Origin: Byssochlamys sp. IMV 00236
Taxonomy: Eukaryota > Ascomycota > Eurotiomycetes > Eurotiales > Thermoascaceae
Assembly (NCBI GenBank): GCA_001931875.2
Contig: MSJH02000589.1
Span: 1-64,000 of the forward strand
Direction of reading: 5' to 3'
Length of the DNA: 64,000 nt
A model generated the notes under the pieces. It made no database searches. It saw nothing but the letters and a program-made list of their open reading frames with translations, and was not told the origin of the DNA. This document shows positions 13,560-24,670 of this stretch, in pieces. The number at the start of each line of letters is the position of its first letter. Position 1 is the first letter of the stretch. A program made the position numbers and the translations under genes.

Positions 13560-15475
13560 CCCATGGACTCCTTTTAAAAAAAGCGTTCTTTTACCCGAAA
13601 AAGAATGACTTAAGATTGCTTAAAAATTGGAGACCCATTACTTTAATTAATTGTGACGCCAATATCTTTACTTGCTTGCTTAACGCTCGCCTAGGTTCGG
13701 TAATGGACTCTCTTATCTTCCCGTAGCAGAGTGGTTTTATGAGAGTCGTTTCATCGCTGATAATGGAACTCTAGTTAATATCGCGATAGAACAAGCTTCC
13801 ATAAGAAGTTCTGAAGAGGTTGGTCTACTCTGCGATTAAGAGAAGACATACGATCGGGTCCATCCCTATATCTGAACACAGTTTTACAAAGATTTCAATT
13901 TCCTTCCGCTTTTGTTAATGTAATTGACAAGTTGTTTTATTCCACTACTATGCGTTTGAATGCCAATGGGTTTATTTCTCCAGGATTCAGACTCGGTCGC
14001 AGTCTAAGGCAAGGGGATCTCATCAGTCCTTTATTATTCAATCTAGTGCTGGAACCTTTTATTCGCTCTATTTTATCCGATGGAAGAACTCATGGCTTGA
14101 TGGTCCTTCACCATCCTTAAGGACACTTTCTGCACCAGTGCAAGACCCTCCAACTCTTCCTCCGCTCAAAATATTGGCTTATGCAGATGATCTTTGTGGT
14201 TTTCTTCGGAATCAGGACGATTTACGAGCTTTTCAGGAGCTTGTGCGACTGTACAATCTTGCTTCGAGTTCAAAAATGAATTATGACAAAACTATTGCTT
14301 TCTCGCTTTCTGGACAGCCGTCTCCTAGCTGGTGCACAATTCTTTCCACTGCCGACATCGGTCAGTGGCATGACCGCACCTCTGACGACTCTCTGAAGTG
14401 CTTGGGCTACACGATGATCCACTCTCACTCGCAACGCCAGATTTTCTTGTCTGATCTGGTTGCTAGGCTTAAGCGTAGCTGTGATATGCACAAATGTCGT
14501 AACTTGTTCGTACGTGGACGCTCGACCGTGTAGAATACTCTTCTCCTCTCCAAAATATGGCACGTGTTATGCGTTACTTGGATTCCTAAGGGAAATCTGG
14601 ATAAAATTACCTCCATCGGCCGCCAGTTTGTTCAACATCACCAGTTCCCCTATATCAGCTACAATATGTTGTTTCAACCTACACATCGCGACGGACTTGA
14701 TCTTCTCGATCCTGCAGTTCAATAAAGCCTTCTCGCATATCGGTGGCTCACGCTATTTCTGTTGTCTATATGGATGTCTGCTCATATCTTAAGCACAGCT
14801 TCTTTTACTTTACCAGACGGTTGTTTGCCTTTCTTTTTCCCTTCCTTACGGCAGGGTCTACTGCATACTTCTCGTCCCAGCCTTTGTTCGCTACGGTTCC
14901 GCGCTTTTGACATTCTCCCGGGTTCAGAAGTATAAGCTTTCCTTGGGGACGGATATGTCACAGCCCACTCCAATTTCAGCGTCTGTCTCTATGGTTTTAT
15001 CTCTCTCTGAGGTTATTGATTGTCTTTCTGACGGTTCTTTGCTGCTCAAACGCCCTTCCTACTCAAGCATTTAGGTGCAGGATGCTTTCGCTTTCGATCC
15101 TCAACTGCAATTTATAGACGCAGACTAACAGCAGAAGAGAAGTACGTTGTTCGACTGTATGGACTGTTAGATTCGCGCTCTATGCATTTATCTCCTTTTA
15201 TCTCTCGTCTAACGTTACCTTCTTAAATTGGTTCACATGATGGTACTTTAGGGCAAACCACCATTGATAATACAATTCTGCCATTGGTTACCTCATTAGT
15301 CGATCATCAGACCCAGCTAATCTAGCCTTCTCGCTTGTGAAAGCTTATTCGTAAAACATCCCTTTCATAAGCTAAAGAGTCCTCAACCGCGCTAGGTAAT
15401 TTAATCAGGCCATGGAAACTTTTTGGCGCATGGATACCCCCTTGCCGGTTCGAAACATTTAGTTTCGCTTGATTC
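13560..15475 (+). pseudogene. Degenerate non-LTR (LINE) reverse transcriptase
   Basis: Remnant of a LINE polyprotein read across several frames with many stops. Recognisable reverse-transcriptase blocks appear in order. About 13600-13700 gives LLPKKNDLRLLKNWRPITL (RT block 1). The frame at 13932-14120 gives SPGFRLGRSLRQGDLISPLL and FNLVLEPFIRSIL (the RQGDPLSP block). The frame at 14138-14533 gives LKILAYADDLCGFLRN, with the YADD catalytic pair, followed by SSSKMNYDKT (the NxxKT block). Further degraded text continues to about 15400. At least four frame changes or stops separate these blocks, so it is not functional. No poly-A tail or target-site duplication could be identified. Confidence 0.8.
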
Positions 15476-15935
15476 ATGGTAAGCTACACACTCTATACGG
15501 ATCAAGACAAAGTTAGATTCTTTAAACTGATGATTGAGAAAGTTATGAGTGCTTCAGCTGCTGCAAAAACAATTAGATAGTCATGTTCGCACAGCTCAAA
15601 GATGGGCTCAGATGTACAAAACGGATCCTGATAGTATTTTTATAAAGCGTAAGAAAACAGGTCGTTCGCGTATACTTCAAGAAGAACACAAGCAAGTGAT
15701 CTTGGAGTATATAGATGAGAATCCTTCAGCCATCTTGGAGCAAGTAATGGAGCAGCTGCTACAAAAGTTTCAGGATCTCAAGGTCTCTAAAAGCACTGTC
15801 TACAATTTTGTAAGAACTGAATGCAATTTGTCACTCAAAAAGGCTCAATTTCAGCCTATCGATAGGAACAGTGAAGAAAAAATTCAGGAGCGTTTTGACT
15901 GGGTTCGTAAGTGGGAATGTACGGACATGGACTTT
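15476..15935 (+). pseudogene. 5' part of a Tc1-like transposase
   Basis: N-terminal half of a Tc1/mariner-superfamily transposase of a type I recall from Mucorales. About 15480-15560 encodes YTLYTDQDKVRFFKLMI and VMSASAAAKTI; a frame change near 15575 leads to HVRTAQRWAQMYKTDPDSIF, RKKTGRSRILQEEHKQVILE and STVYNFVRTECNLSLKKAQF, i.e. the paired-like helix-turn-helix DNA-binding region and linker. It stops at KWECTDMDF, just before the expected first catalytic Asp block, and runs directly into unrelated coding text. The DDE catalytic core is absent, so the element is dead. Terminal inverted repeats were not found. Confidence 0.8.
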
Positions 15936-16133
15936 GCTTGTATATGCACCAATCCATACTGTAGATCCGCCATGGCAGCACCAGATAGATATCGCTTATG
16001 GAACAGTGATGTTGCTGCTTGCCTCAACTACATGCACATACTTCGTGAGCTTCGACGTAATGGTATGGTTCCTCATAGGTTTAGCCGGGTTGCTGTTGCT
16101 CCTACAAGACGTCGAAGAAGAGTGAACGATTAG
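15936..16133 (+). pseudogene. Possible Fanzor/TnpB-like C-terminal fragment
   Basis: In frame with the preceding Tc1 fragment, the reading changes abruptly to CICTNPYC, then RYRLWNSDVAACLNYMHIL, then RRNGMVPHRFSR and a short Arg-rich end RRRRVND and stop. Cys pairs followed by a W-N-x-D-x-x-A-x-x-N motif resemble the zinc ribbon plus RuvC-III segment at the end of TnpB and its eukaryotic relatives (Fanzor). Fanzor genes are known as cargo of some Tc1/mariner elements in fungi. This is a short fragment, so the call is an inference; a C-terminal piece of another transposon protein is the main alternative. Confidence 0.45.
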
Positions 16134-16369
16134 GAGCAACCAAGAACTAGAATACGCATAGGCAGCCCTCCGCCCTAGTTATTGCTAGGGCACATCTATA
16201 TGCCTTCGAGGTAAGTTATATATAATAATCTTCTTACATAACTAACTGTATAATTCTTTATATTCTCTCTCCTTGGTACTTATTACTCTCATTTATATGT
16301 CGTCTGCTTTTATGTATTTTATTTTTAACCTTCGCGTAAGTCTATTGCTCTCTTTTTTATTTATCCAAG
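16134..16369. other. Intergenic
   Basis: Between the transposon fragment and the 3' end of the TMEM70-like gene. A short hairpin, CCCTAG-TTATTG-CTAGGG, lies at 16171-16188 just after the transposon stop and might belong to the element end. No gene seen. Confidence 0.5.
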
Positions 16370-17127
16370 TTATATCTCTCTTTTTTCCACACGTTTGGCT
16401 AATGCTCTTAAATATGGATCAGCTTCCACAATTTCCCTTTCGAGAGTAAATGTATGCTTAGGCCCTGTTTTTTGTTGCCAAATAAGACCTTTTGTTGTTG
16501 ACTTGTATCTAAGCTGAGATAACCACATGTTTTCTTCTTTGAATCGGCCCCAGAATGATACAGTCTCTAGCCCAATATACTTGTCTTTCATTTCCTTTGG
16601 TTTGTTTCTTTCCTTTTCAACGTTCTTTATGTCATCATAAACAATCAATTTGGTCACATATCCTTTTGTATAAAAGTGTACAAATAAGGCAGGCGTAACA
16701 GCTGATATTCCAGCTATATTGATGTCTTATATTAGCATTCAATAACAAAATATATACATGTACATATATTCTTACCAAGTGCTACACTTAAGACAGGTGC
16801 CTGCCCTGTACTTATTAAACTAGGTACGGCAATAATACCACAAATACCGAAAAATGAAGCTGTCATTTTGTATTTTTTCATAGAATCCGCAAATGGTCCT
16901 ACATGTTTATTTAATAAGGTTCATTCTCTTCTCTTTTTTATTACTGAGATTTGCATCTTACCAATGTACACTAGAGTCCTCTGTACTTCATTATAACTGG
17001 CCTTGGTTGATTCTGCAATCAGCTTGTTACTTGTAAATCTACCTGCTGCCTTTTTTGGAATAGTCGAATATGTATAAGATTGTCTAATACATGGGCTATG
17101 TCGTAGTAGTAGCGATCGCATCATCAT
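16370..17127 (-). CDS. TMEM70-like mitochondrial inner-membrane protein
   Basis: Predicted 210 aa. Exons 17127-16962, 16898-16776 and 16713-16370 join in phase across introns of 63 and 62 nt. The first 40 residues are Arg/Ser/Lys-rich and lack acids (MMMRSLLLRHSPCIRQ), as in a mitochondrial presequence. The core carries RTLVYIG, a transmembrane segment ASFFGICGIIAVPSLI, and a second one around SAVTPALFVHFYTKGYVTKL. The T-P-x-L-x-x-x-F-x-T-K-G-Y-V pattern is that of TMEM70, an assembly factor for ATP synthase and complex I. The C-terminus (from about residue 130) is a soluble matrix-type tail. Assignment rests on the two membrane segments and spacing; TMEM186/223 relatives are possible alternatives. 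Confidence 0.7.
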
Positions 17128-17792
17128 TTTTCTCTTTGTTAAAATGAGGGAACCTACTTTTGGTATTTAATAGTGACAAAGTTCAAGTTTGAAGTGACAA
17201 AAATTTCAACCAATGAAAAGCGGAATCCGACCAACCTTCAAGGTCCCTTTTTCGATCCAAATCAGGAAACTTACTTTTCTTTTCGACCAAACACCGGTTA
17301 GCCTCATGAGCCATACATACGAGCTTAAGTGTGGCAATAGAAAGAGATAGTCTTTTTTATAAGAAGTTGCTTACATTTATATGATTGTTAGAATATGCAA
17401 ATGAGCAAAGTAAGTGGCCTATAATGCAAGATAGAAACTATAATATTGCGTATGACCGAGGCAAGTTAACTTTAGTTAAAAAGCCTAATAATATGCTTCA
17501 TGTTTATTTTGAAGAAGAAAGAGAGTTAAATAGTTCGTCTGTATTATATATGTCTACATGGTCCGGTGGAGGAAAGTATGGCTGTACAGTTGTTGATCTT
17601 TTCTTTCCCTAATAAATATAAATCATTAGTTATGAGCTTTTATATTAGAGGGAATTATACTAGTCCAAAAGTGGATGTGCTTGCTGATATGGCTCTTTCT
17701 ATCTGGTCCATATTTTTTGCTACTGCATTATATGTATCCTTGACTCGGTTGACGATAATCTATATAGGTATAAATAAAGAATATCATGTTCT
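17128..17792 (+). other. Unassigned stretch with coding-like frames
   Basis: The plus strand has an open frame at 17388-17612 with ordinary amino-acid composition (segments YDRGKLTLVKKPNNMLHVYF and STWSGGGKYGCTVV) and, in another frame to 17802, SIWSIFFATALYVSLTRLTI. Neither begins with ATG, and I could not join them to an upstream exon in phase. It may be a decayed gene or an exon of a model I could not solve. The left part (17128-17300) is the TMEM70-like promoter, with a CCAAT box at 17210-17214. Confidence 0.25.
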
Positions 17793-18166
17793 TTATTGCT
17801 GATTTACTTCTAGCTGATCAATCTGTTTGAATGCAGTCAACATTTCTTCATTCTTATTTTTTAAAATACTCAGCATGTCATGAATAGATTCAGTCTCTTT
17901 TTGAACCTGAAATAAACAGTAAGCAAACGGTCATAATACAAGGACTAGTTTAGTACTTTGGAAGTTAGTTCTTCTGTTTCTTTCACACGTTTCAAAGAAT
18001 CATTGATTTGAAATGTAAAACTGTCCATCTATAATAATAATAATATTCACATTAATCAGTATGTATAACACAATGAACAACAACTCATTACGACTGATTT
18101 AGTAACCGAGTCTACTGATAGCCTCTCACCCAACTCTTCAGAGGCTTTATGAACCAGAGAATCCAT
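17793..18166 (-). CDS. Small coiled-coil protein
   Basis: An 86-aa protein missed by simple frame calls because all three exons are short: 18166-18092, 18028-17957, 17906-17793, with introns of 63 and 50 nt, all phase 0. The sequence begins MDSLVHKASEELGERLSVDS and continues with heptad-like helices rich in Glu/Lys/Leu (FQINDSLKRVKETEELTSK, LSILKNKNEEMLTAFKQI). No Cys, no membrane segment and no signal peptide. Size and all-helical character recall subunits of BLOC-1/BORC or DASH-type complexes, but no specific family is recognised. Support comes from three consecutive in-phase splice junctions with good donors and acceptors and a terminal stop. Confidence 0.6.
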
Positions 18167-18212
18167 TTGTATTTAATTATGCAAGCAGTTCTTTTTTTAT
18201 TTATTATTTCAG

Positions 18213-18872
18213 TTATGATAAATGGGTTGATCCAATAAGACAAGTCACTCTCTTATTTTCCGCCAACTTGACCTCAGCGCGCAAAGAGTACATTCCCTAT
18301 TACATATAAAATTTAGTATAAAAAAAAAGTAGCTTTATGGTGCTCTAACTTACAGGAGCTATGTATTATATATACATAATAGATAGCAGAATTAGAGAAA
18401 AAAGAGAAAAAAGGGTAATAGTATCAGCTTACGTATTTCTTTAGGTATATCAAGTTGCTTATGAATTTCAAGTTGTCCTTCAGGAAAGGGACAGTGCTCA
18501 TTGACCACTTCAGCCCATTCACAAAAGTTAAATGTTTGCTTAAGTACCTGTAGGATGCCATATTTGACCTTGACGTCGATGGCAGCGCCATTCATGACTT
18601 GCTCTGATAAATTGCCTTTAAAGTCAACAATAAGTTTTTCTCCTCTCACCAGAGGATCTGGGCTTATTCGAAAATGCTCGATACTATAGTAAACAAACAA
18701 ATAAAGAAAGAGAAAGGGGATGTTAAAAAAATATTACGTTCAGAATGGGAGCTTACGCCAGCACGTCGCTTGAGAAATTGTCGCAATAGTCCACTAATGT
18801 ACTTGATTTTTCATATAAATGAGTCAGACAACTAATCTTTACTATGAGCAATAAGAATAAGAAAAGTTTCAT
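18213..18872 (-). CDS. NPC2-like ML-domain lipid-binding protein
   Basis: Secreted or vacuolar protein of 151 aa, related to Npc2 and fungal phosphatidylglycerol/phosphatidylinositol transfer proteins, which carry sterols or phospholipids in the vacuole lumen. Exons 18872-18757, 18683-18433, 18358-18354 and 18296-18213. The third exon is only 5 nt (CTCCT), bounded by CATAG and GTAAGT; without it the frame is lost, with it the conserved ending IPPGMYSLRAEVKL appears. The N-terminus MKLFLFLLLIVKISC is a signal peptide. The ML fold is seen in ISPDPLVRGEKLIVDFKGNL, ATIDV-type strand AAIDVKVKYG, CEWAEVVNEHCPFPEG and VTCLIG. Six family Cys are present or nearly so. The start codon faces the METTL25-like gene across 304 bp. 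Confidence 0.85.
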
Positions 18873-19176
18873 GGAGAAGAGAAAGAATGGTAAATGTCGG
18901 GCATTCAAAAGCATGTGTTGTCGCCCTTTCCCTACTTTTCTTTGGCATTTTGACAAATAGGGGCTGTACCAAAAATGTTTAAAAGATATGCACTGCATAT
19001 CAACGTCATTATGTTTCACAATGGACCCTGCCTTGGAAGGGGAAAACGTCAATGTTTTTTTTTGTTCCCATGGCAATAGAGTATCCCTTTCATAGATTGG
19101 CTGCGTTTATGCGGCTGTACCTTATTTTTGTGTTCCACTGCTCTTTAAAAATTTTTTTTTTGCTTTTTATCACATA
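18873..19176. promoter_or_regulatory. Divergent promoter region, NPC2-like / METTL25-like
   Basis: 304 bp between two start codons on opposite strands. It holds T-rich tracts at about 19050-19060 and 19148-19160 near the METTL25-like start. A minus-strand open frame runs through it upstream of the NPC2 signal peptide, but it begins far from any signal sequence and is taken to be 5' leader. Confidence 0.45.
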
Positions 19177-20641
19177 ATGGAGCAGAATGTACTATTTCCG
19201 AATGAGTCGATAACACTTCCAAACGGATACAAGTGTCCTAAAGAATACGCAGAAGCTTTAGTAAACTATGTAGAAAAGTATAGATACTTGATTGAAATTC
19301 ATTTTGTTGATTTCATCACTCTTGATCATTGGAATCTCTTGAGCAAAGATTGGCAACATGCTCTTTTAGATGAGTCAGACTGGTTCGGTGCTATTACTAA
19401 TATAGCAACTGGAAAATATAAAGTAATATTAAAATCATAAACAATTGAAGTATACCAACCTGCTTTAGGAAAGCTGGCCAGCATCTTTAAAGGACTTTAT
19501 CAAAATGACTAAAGATATTGAGTTACCTAGAGTCAACCCGGATTCATGTAATTAATTCAAAGAAAACACAATGTACACCTTATAAACTTATTTGGTAGCT
19601 AGACAAATGATCAGTCCTCTCGATAAACGGATTCTACCTGGTATGGTAGAAAAAAAGATACACGAAGTAGAGCGAATGACACCAGTGATCAAACAATTAG
19701 CAAAGGACCATCATATCGAATCGATTATGGATCTAGGTGCAGGTCAAGGCTACCTATCTCGGTCACTTGCCTATCGTTCGAACCTAAAAGTACTCGCTGT
19801 CGATTCATCTGAAGTCCAGACATGTGGGGCCAAACGATTTGACGAAAGAATCATCAAGCATCTGAAAAAAAGTGATGTTCTTCAACTGCACCACGTGAAT
19901 GAATTCATTACACCAGACAATGCATCGACTATTTTATCCAGATGGAGCCAAGTGCAAAGTGAAAAATGGCTGCTCTGTGGCCTACACACATGTGGTGACT
20001 TGGCCAGCATGATCCTTCGACTCTTCACAGCTAGCCCAGAGATAACCTGTTTGGTTAATGTCGGCTGTTGTTATCACTTTTTGAGCGAACAGAGTCCTCA
20101 TTGCGGTTTCCCGTTGAGCGAAACAATCAAAAAGACAAATCTTTTTATTGGTCACACCGCACGGATGCTCTCGAGTCAGGTACCCGAGCGATGGGTTGAA
20201 AAAGCAGATGACACCTTGATCGCCCTGGAACATCACTTTTTTAGGGCTCTCCTGCAACAAATCATGGTCGAAAAGGGGCTGGCCGTTGCTGGTGCCGCTC
20301 CAGTGATCGGCAGACTTAATAAGAAAAAGGATTTTACATCATTCCCAGTATACGTCAAGGCGGCAGCGTCGAGACTTAATCTACCCCCGGATACCATTAC
20401 TGATAAAGTGGCTGAGGAATACTACAATGATTATAAAGCCAGACAGATAGATAGACAAATCGCCTTTGTTTGGTCATTGCGTGCGATACTCGCCCCCGTG
20501 CTAGAAAGCATTATACTCGTTGATCGATGGCTTTATTTAAATGATGCTATTCCAGATAGCCCTACTAAAAAAGTGTGCCTGTGGCCACTCTTTGATCCAA
20601 TGACTTCACCTAGAAATATGGTCATCATGGCTACAAAATAA
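19177..20641 (+). CDS. METTL25/METTL25B-like methyltransferase
   Basis: Predicted SAM-dependent methyltransferase of 455 aa. Exons 19177-19422, 19469-19547 and 19599-20641, with introns of 46 and 51 nt. The N-terminal helical part (EYAEALVNYVEKYRYLIEIH, LDHWNLLSKDW, ESWPASLKDFI) precedes SRQMISPLDK. Then come the family block MVEKKIHEVERM and the SAM-binding motif IMDLGAGQGYLSRSL (Asp at about 153). Later blocks LLCGLHTCGDLAS, NVGCCYHFLSE and a C-terminal LRAILAPVLESIILVDR complete the family pattern. METTL25-type enzymes are believed to act on RNA or ribosomal targets, but the substrate here is unknown. The stop is 74 bp from the convergent velvet gene. Confidence 0.85.
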
Positions 20642-20715
20642 ACAGTGAACTTTTTATGTGTATATTTACAAACAAAGCTATGTATATAGAGGGAATAATA
20701 ATAGTATTAATCTTT

Positions 20716-22198
20716 TTATCCTTTTGTATATGACGGTGACTGATCTCTTGAAGATGATACATTGGTATTTAATAATATCGTTTGTTGCTGCTGAAGCGGA
20801 TGACATAAATGAATTTTTTCTTGTTGTATTGACGGTTGAGGAGCGTGTGAAGGTAAAGGAAGAGGCAATTTTCTTGTGCACAAGAGTCTATTTTCTTTTG
20901 TATTATCGGTGTCTACAATATGGTATAATTGATCACGATCGTTTGACAAAATGTTTTGCATCGACATCGCTGAGGACTTGAACAGTTCTTTGGGTGAAGG
21001 TAATGTCGGCTTGACGATGTAATCATGACGATTAATTGAGTTTGGTTCAATAAAATCTATTGGGGAAGCAGCTTTATCAAAATAAGGAGTAGAGGCTGAA
21101 GAATGTGCTGGGGGATTCTTTTGATACTGTTCTATGTATGTATCGTTTAAAGACGTATTATCGTCATCATCCGATTCATTAGTATTTCTTCTACGTCTCT
21201 TGCTGCTTTTTTTTAATATAAAAAATGAATTTTTTTCCATGACAATAAACAAATAAATATACTACCTGTTACCAAGATGAGCGCTCCTTGGTTCTTTTCT
21301 TATTCTTATTCGAACGCCTTGATCAGAGAAGCATCGGGTTAAGAAAGTTGATTCTATAACAGATGTAAGACATTGAAGCTCTATTTAAAAAAAATATGCA
21401 GGTTTCATACCTGACATTCCAGGGAAACCTAAAACATATAAAGTAAGTAACATAGAAAATTATTATATATATATTAGCTTTACTCTTTGGAGAATAGACT
21501 TGAAAGACATCAGATAGGGTAGAGCATAATCTATTCACGGATGGCCTACATTTACACTGTTAAAATAAGGTCAATGATGGTAAAAATCATTACCCTTCAA
21601 TGCTGAAAAGAGTGAATTTTAATCTGTATAATCCTTCAAGACGTACGCTGATATCTGAAAATATAAAAAACCCGCCATCTTATGAATATGTGAGTAATAT
21701 GTTTCAGATGATTGATTTTGTATATACCTGAGTTATCCAGATCCTTTAGTTTGTACAAAGATTGTACTACAGCTCCAGCCGTGGTTTTGTTGCCATTGAC
21801 GAAATGTAAATCATTTTTTCCACTGGCATCGGTCAATGTGGCGTATAAAAAGAAATAAGGGTTCTGTAAAAAATGGTCACTTTAAGAGAGTTTTAGTGAT
21901 GTATATTATCAAATGTCATCGCTTCTTTACTCTGCTGTATTGCTTAATAGTTCAATGATCGGTGGGGGGTCAATTGGTCTTCGATCGACTGTATTTTAAA
22001 AATGATGAATCAAAGAGGATGCTTTTGTATATTAAAAAAGGAGACATACCTTTTTCTTTGAAACTACAAAGCCTCGCTTTGCTTGGTTGTTGACGTACTA
22101 TTAAAGAATAACTAGGGTTACTGTTAGAAAGTACACGCGTAGACAATACATTATGTTTACGTTGTAGGTTGCAAATAGTCACTTGTTGTCGAGTCCAT
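20716..22198 (-). CDS. Velvet-domain regulator
   Basis: Fungal velvet-family DNA-binding protein (development and secondary metabolism in other fungi), rebuilt as 344 aa from nine exons: 22198-22161, 22120-22050, 21988-21931, 21879-21728, 21654-21594, 21545-21484, 21428-21411, 21353-21266, 21202-20716. All phases close. Velvet landmarks in order: SYSLIVRQQPSKARLCSFKE, DRRPIDPPPIIEL, FLQNPYFFLYATL, SLYKLKDLDNS, ISVRLEGLYRLKFTLF, SDVFQVYSP, FPGMSE, STFLTRCFSDQGVRIRIRKE. A basic patch KRRRR (possible nuclear signal) and a Ser/Pro/Gln-rich tail follow. The first intron would be only 40 nt, so the N-terminal 12 residues are less certain than the rest. Which velvet class (VelB, VosA or VelC type) is undecided. 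Confidence 0.87.
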
Positions 22199-24420
22199 AG
22201 TTACTGCTGCTCTCTCTTTTTCTCAATGTGCTTTAAGCATGAAAATAGCAAAAACAATAAAGAAATATAAAAATAATAAAAATAATTAATAAAGCGAAAA
22301 AAAGAGTGAATCAGAATGTTTCAAAAATTACTTTTTTTTTTTTTTTAGTAGAGAAAGTGTGTGTGTATGTGTGCGCAGAAAGCGTGTGGTAAGAGTATAG
22401 AAGTAAAACCCCGAGTGAAGATGACTTAACCAATCAAGTAACTTGAACAGCCGATCCTGTGCCTTATTTATAAAATTAAATTTCTTAAATGTTAAAATTG
22501 TGTTAATTTGTGAGAAAATGGTACGCATTTTTATTTATAAATCAATCCGAGAAAAAAATTAAAGTTTAGATTTGAGAGGGGAAACTGTAGTTAGATTATC
22601 CAGATTAACAGTAATAAAGAAGTTTCGCCCAATGCTAGCTTCAGTTTAGTCATGAATTCACACAATAGGTGTCACCACATATCGTGTAACCAGGATGCAT
22701 TGTAAAAAATTTTATTCTTAAAATGATACGATTCTAAATATTAGCTCTTATCTGGTTACACACGGTAGCCGTTACCATAGTAAGGCGATCCCCTTTTTTT
22801 ATACTTATTTCCTTTTATCCAGAAATTCGGGTTACACTTCGTCTATTTATATATCCGATTCGCCCTCTTTCGAACTGGGAAGGTTTTATTGTTTTCTCCC
22901 TTATTTAAAAAACTAAATTGGTAATCTATGACTAATACAGGACTATTTTTTATCCAAAGGGAAACAAGACCCTTACCAAAGAAAAAAAAAGGGGGGAAAG
23001 GCCGACTATGGATGACCTCATCGTGATTGCAAGTCAACGTTTTATGGCTTTTGACGAGACCAAAAATAGCCAATGCTAGACTTGTAACCCAGATCAAGCA
23101 ACATCCGTCCATATTTTTTTTAATATCGTTTATGAATATTTGTATGGTTATAGGACATATTATAGCCTCATTATACTCACACTCTTGAAATTTAAGAAAT
23201 ATATGAATCTTAATTAATGTACTGAAATATTTCTTCTGATTACATCATTCAGCTTGGGAGCCATCTTCACAGTTGTAGGTTCTCAACGTATGAGCGATAT
23301 GACGCAAGCATATTTATGGTACATACAATGTTTTTAAATTTGAAGTTGATTATCTTGACATTTATTATTCGCATATTAACACCAAGGTAAAATGTCGTTA
23401 ATATTCATTAAAACTATACACCAAGGTCTTCAGTGAGCAGTAGGAATGGCTTTCTAAATAGCTGTTAAGTAAAGCAAATACCAGGCAACAACTGTGGCAA
23501 TAGGTGTGGCACAAAGATGTCATTGCTGCTGTAAACATTCGATCAATTCTTGTCAACTACATCACTTGCAGTTATTCTCTTCTTTCAAAGCATCTTGAAT
23601 CAGGAATATAGAAAAAAGGTGCTATTACTTACTGCTAAACCGTTGGATGTATTGGCTTCGTATGGTATTATTTCCTGTGCTTTCTCTAGTGCTTTCTGCT
23701 CTTTTTTACCAAGGTTATTTTGGGATCTGCTCTTATTAATACGGTTATTTATACTAGCATCTTCCGATTGGCCGTAATGGATAACTCTAACGGCAGCTGA
23801 AAAGTATATGAAAAGAGAAAACTCTGCTAGTAGCGAATAAACCACTCAATAATCACTTTAAATGACTCATGGAGGCACTTTACGCCACTATTTTGATAAT
23901 ATTTGAACGCTTACCCATCAATTCTTTAGAGCAACAATAGATTGGTTTTCACCTTAGGTCAAGGCATTCGTCATTTTGTTACGAGCCTATGGAATAAGCT
24001 ACGGAATGTTCATAATATACTAAAATACTGACTGAGATAATGAAAACACGAGCATGTCGTTTCTAGAACAGCCATTTACCATATCTGGTGATACCCCCGT
24101 GTGCTACGTTTAAAGATTATTTATGATACAAAGACCATAAGGGGCACGTGATGCTTTTAGTGCATCGTTTTTGCCCAGACCAGTTCGAGGTGTAAAAAAG
24201 TACACACTGATAAAAAATGATAATTTCAGACAACAAATGAGACAACAAATAATAATAAAAAAGAGCCCATCAGAAGCAAAAGGATGAATAAAGTAATGAT
24301 TAGTAAATCAGTTATTTACATTGATATAAAATGCTTACATTATAAAGAAGAGAATTTATAAGAGAAAAAGAGAAGCAAGAAAAGTGAGTAAACATATAAA
24401 GAGATTATTAGTATCTTACC
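22199..24420. other. Gene-poor region
   Basis: No supported gene. Short frames exist on both strands (for instance opposite each other at 23550-23845), but none has a start, splice structure or motif I can defend. A T-run lies at 22331-22346. The left 300 bp probably include the velvet promoter. The rest looks like old, decayed intergenic or repeat DNA. Confidence 0.5.
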
Positions 24421-24670
24421 CGAAGTGTATCGTGGATGGGCCAGCGATAACTGGCCCGGACAAGCGAAGAAGAAAGAGAGCAAGCAAAGAAGAGAGAGAG
24501 CAAGAAAGAGAGCTGATGGGACTAAGGTTTGGTAAGAACCAAACTACCCCCAGCTAGCACCGGTACTGGTTCGATTTTGATCTATAATACTACATATTAG
24601 CTTCTTACAAGAGTAAATAATATAACATACCTTAGGGCTAGCTGGAGAATAGCTAGTCTGCTTTTTGGTC
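24421..24670. repeat. Cluster of three short inverted repeats
   Basis: Three perfect hairpins within 220 bp. GGGCCAG-CGATAA-CTGGCCC at 24438-24457; GTTTGGT-AAGA-ACCAAAC at 24527-24544; CTAGCT-GGAGAAT-AGCTAG at 24638-24656. A GA-rich purine run (24465-24515) lies between the first and second. The local GC content is higher than in the surrounding AT-rich desert. It could be a structured RNA, the end of a non-autonomous transposon, or chance; no gene overlaps it. Confidence 0.45.
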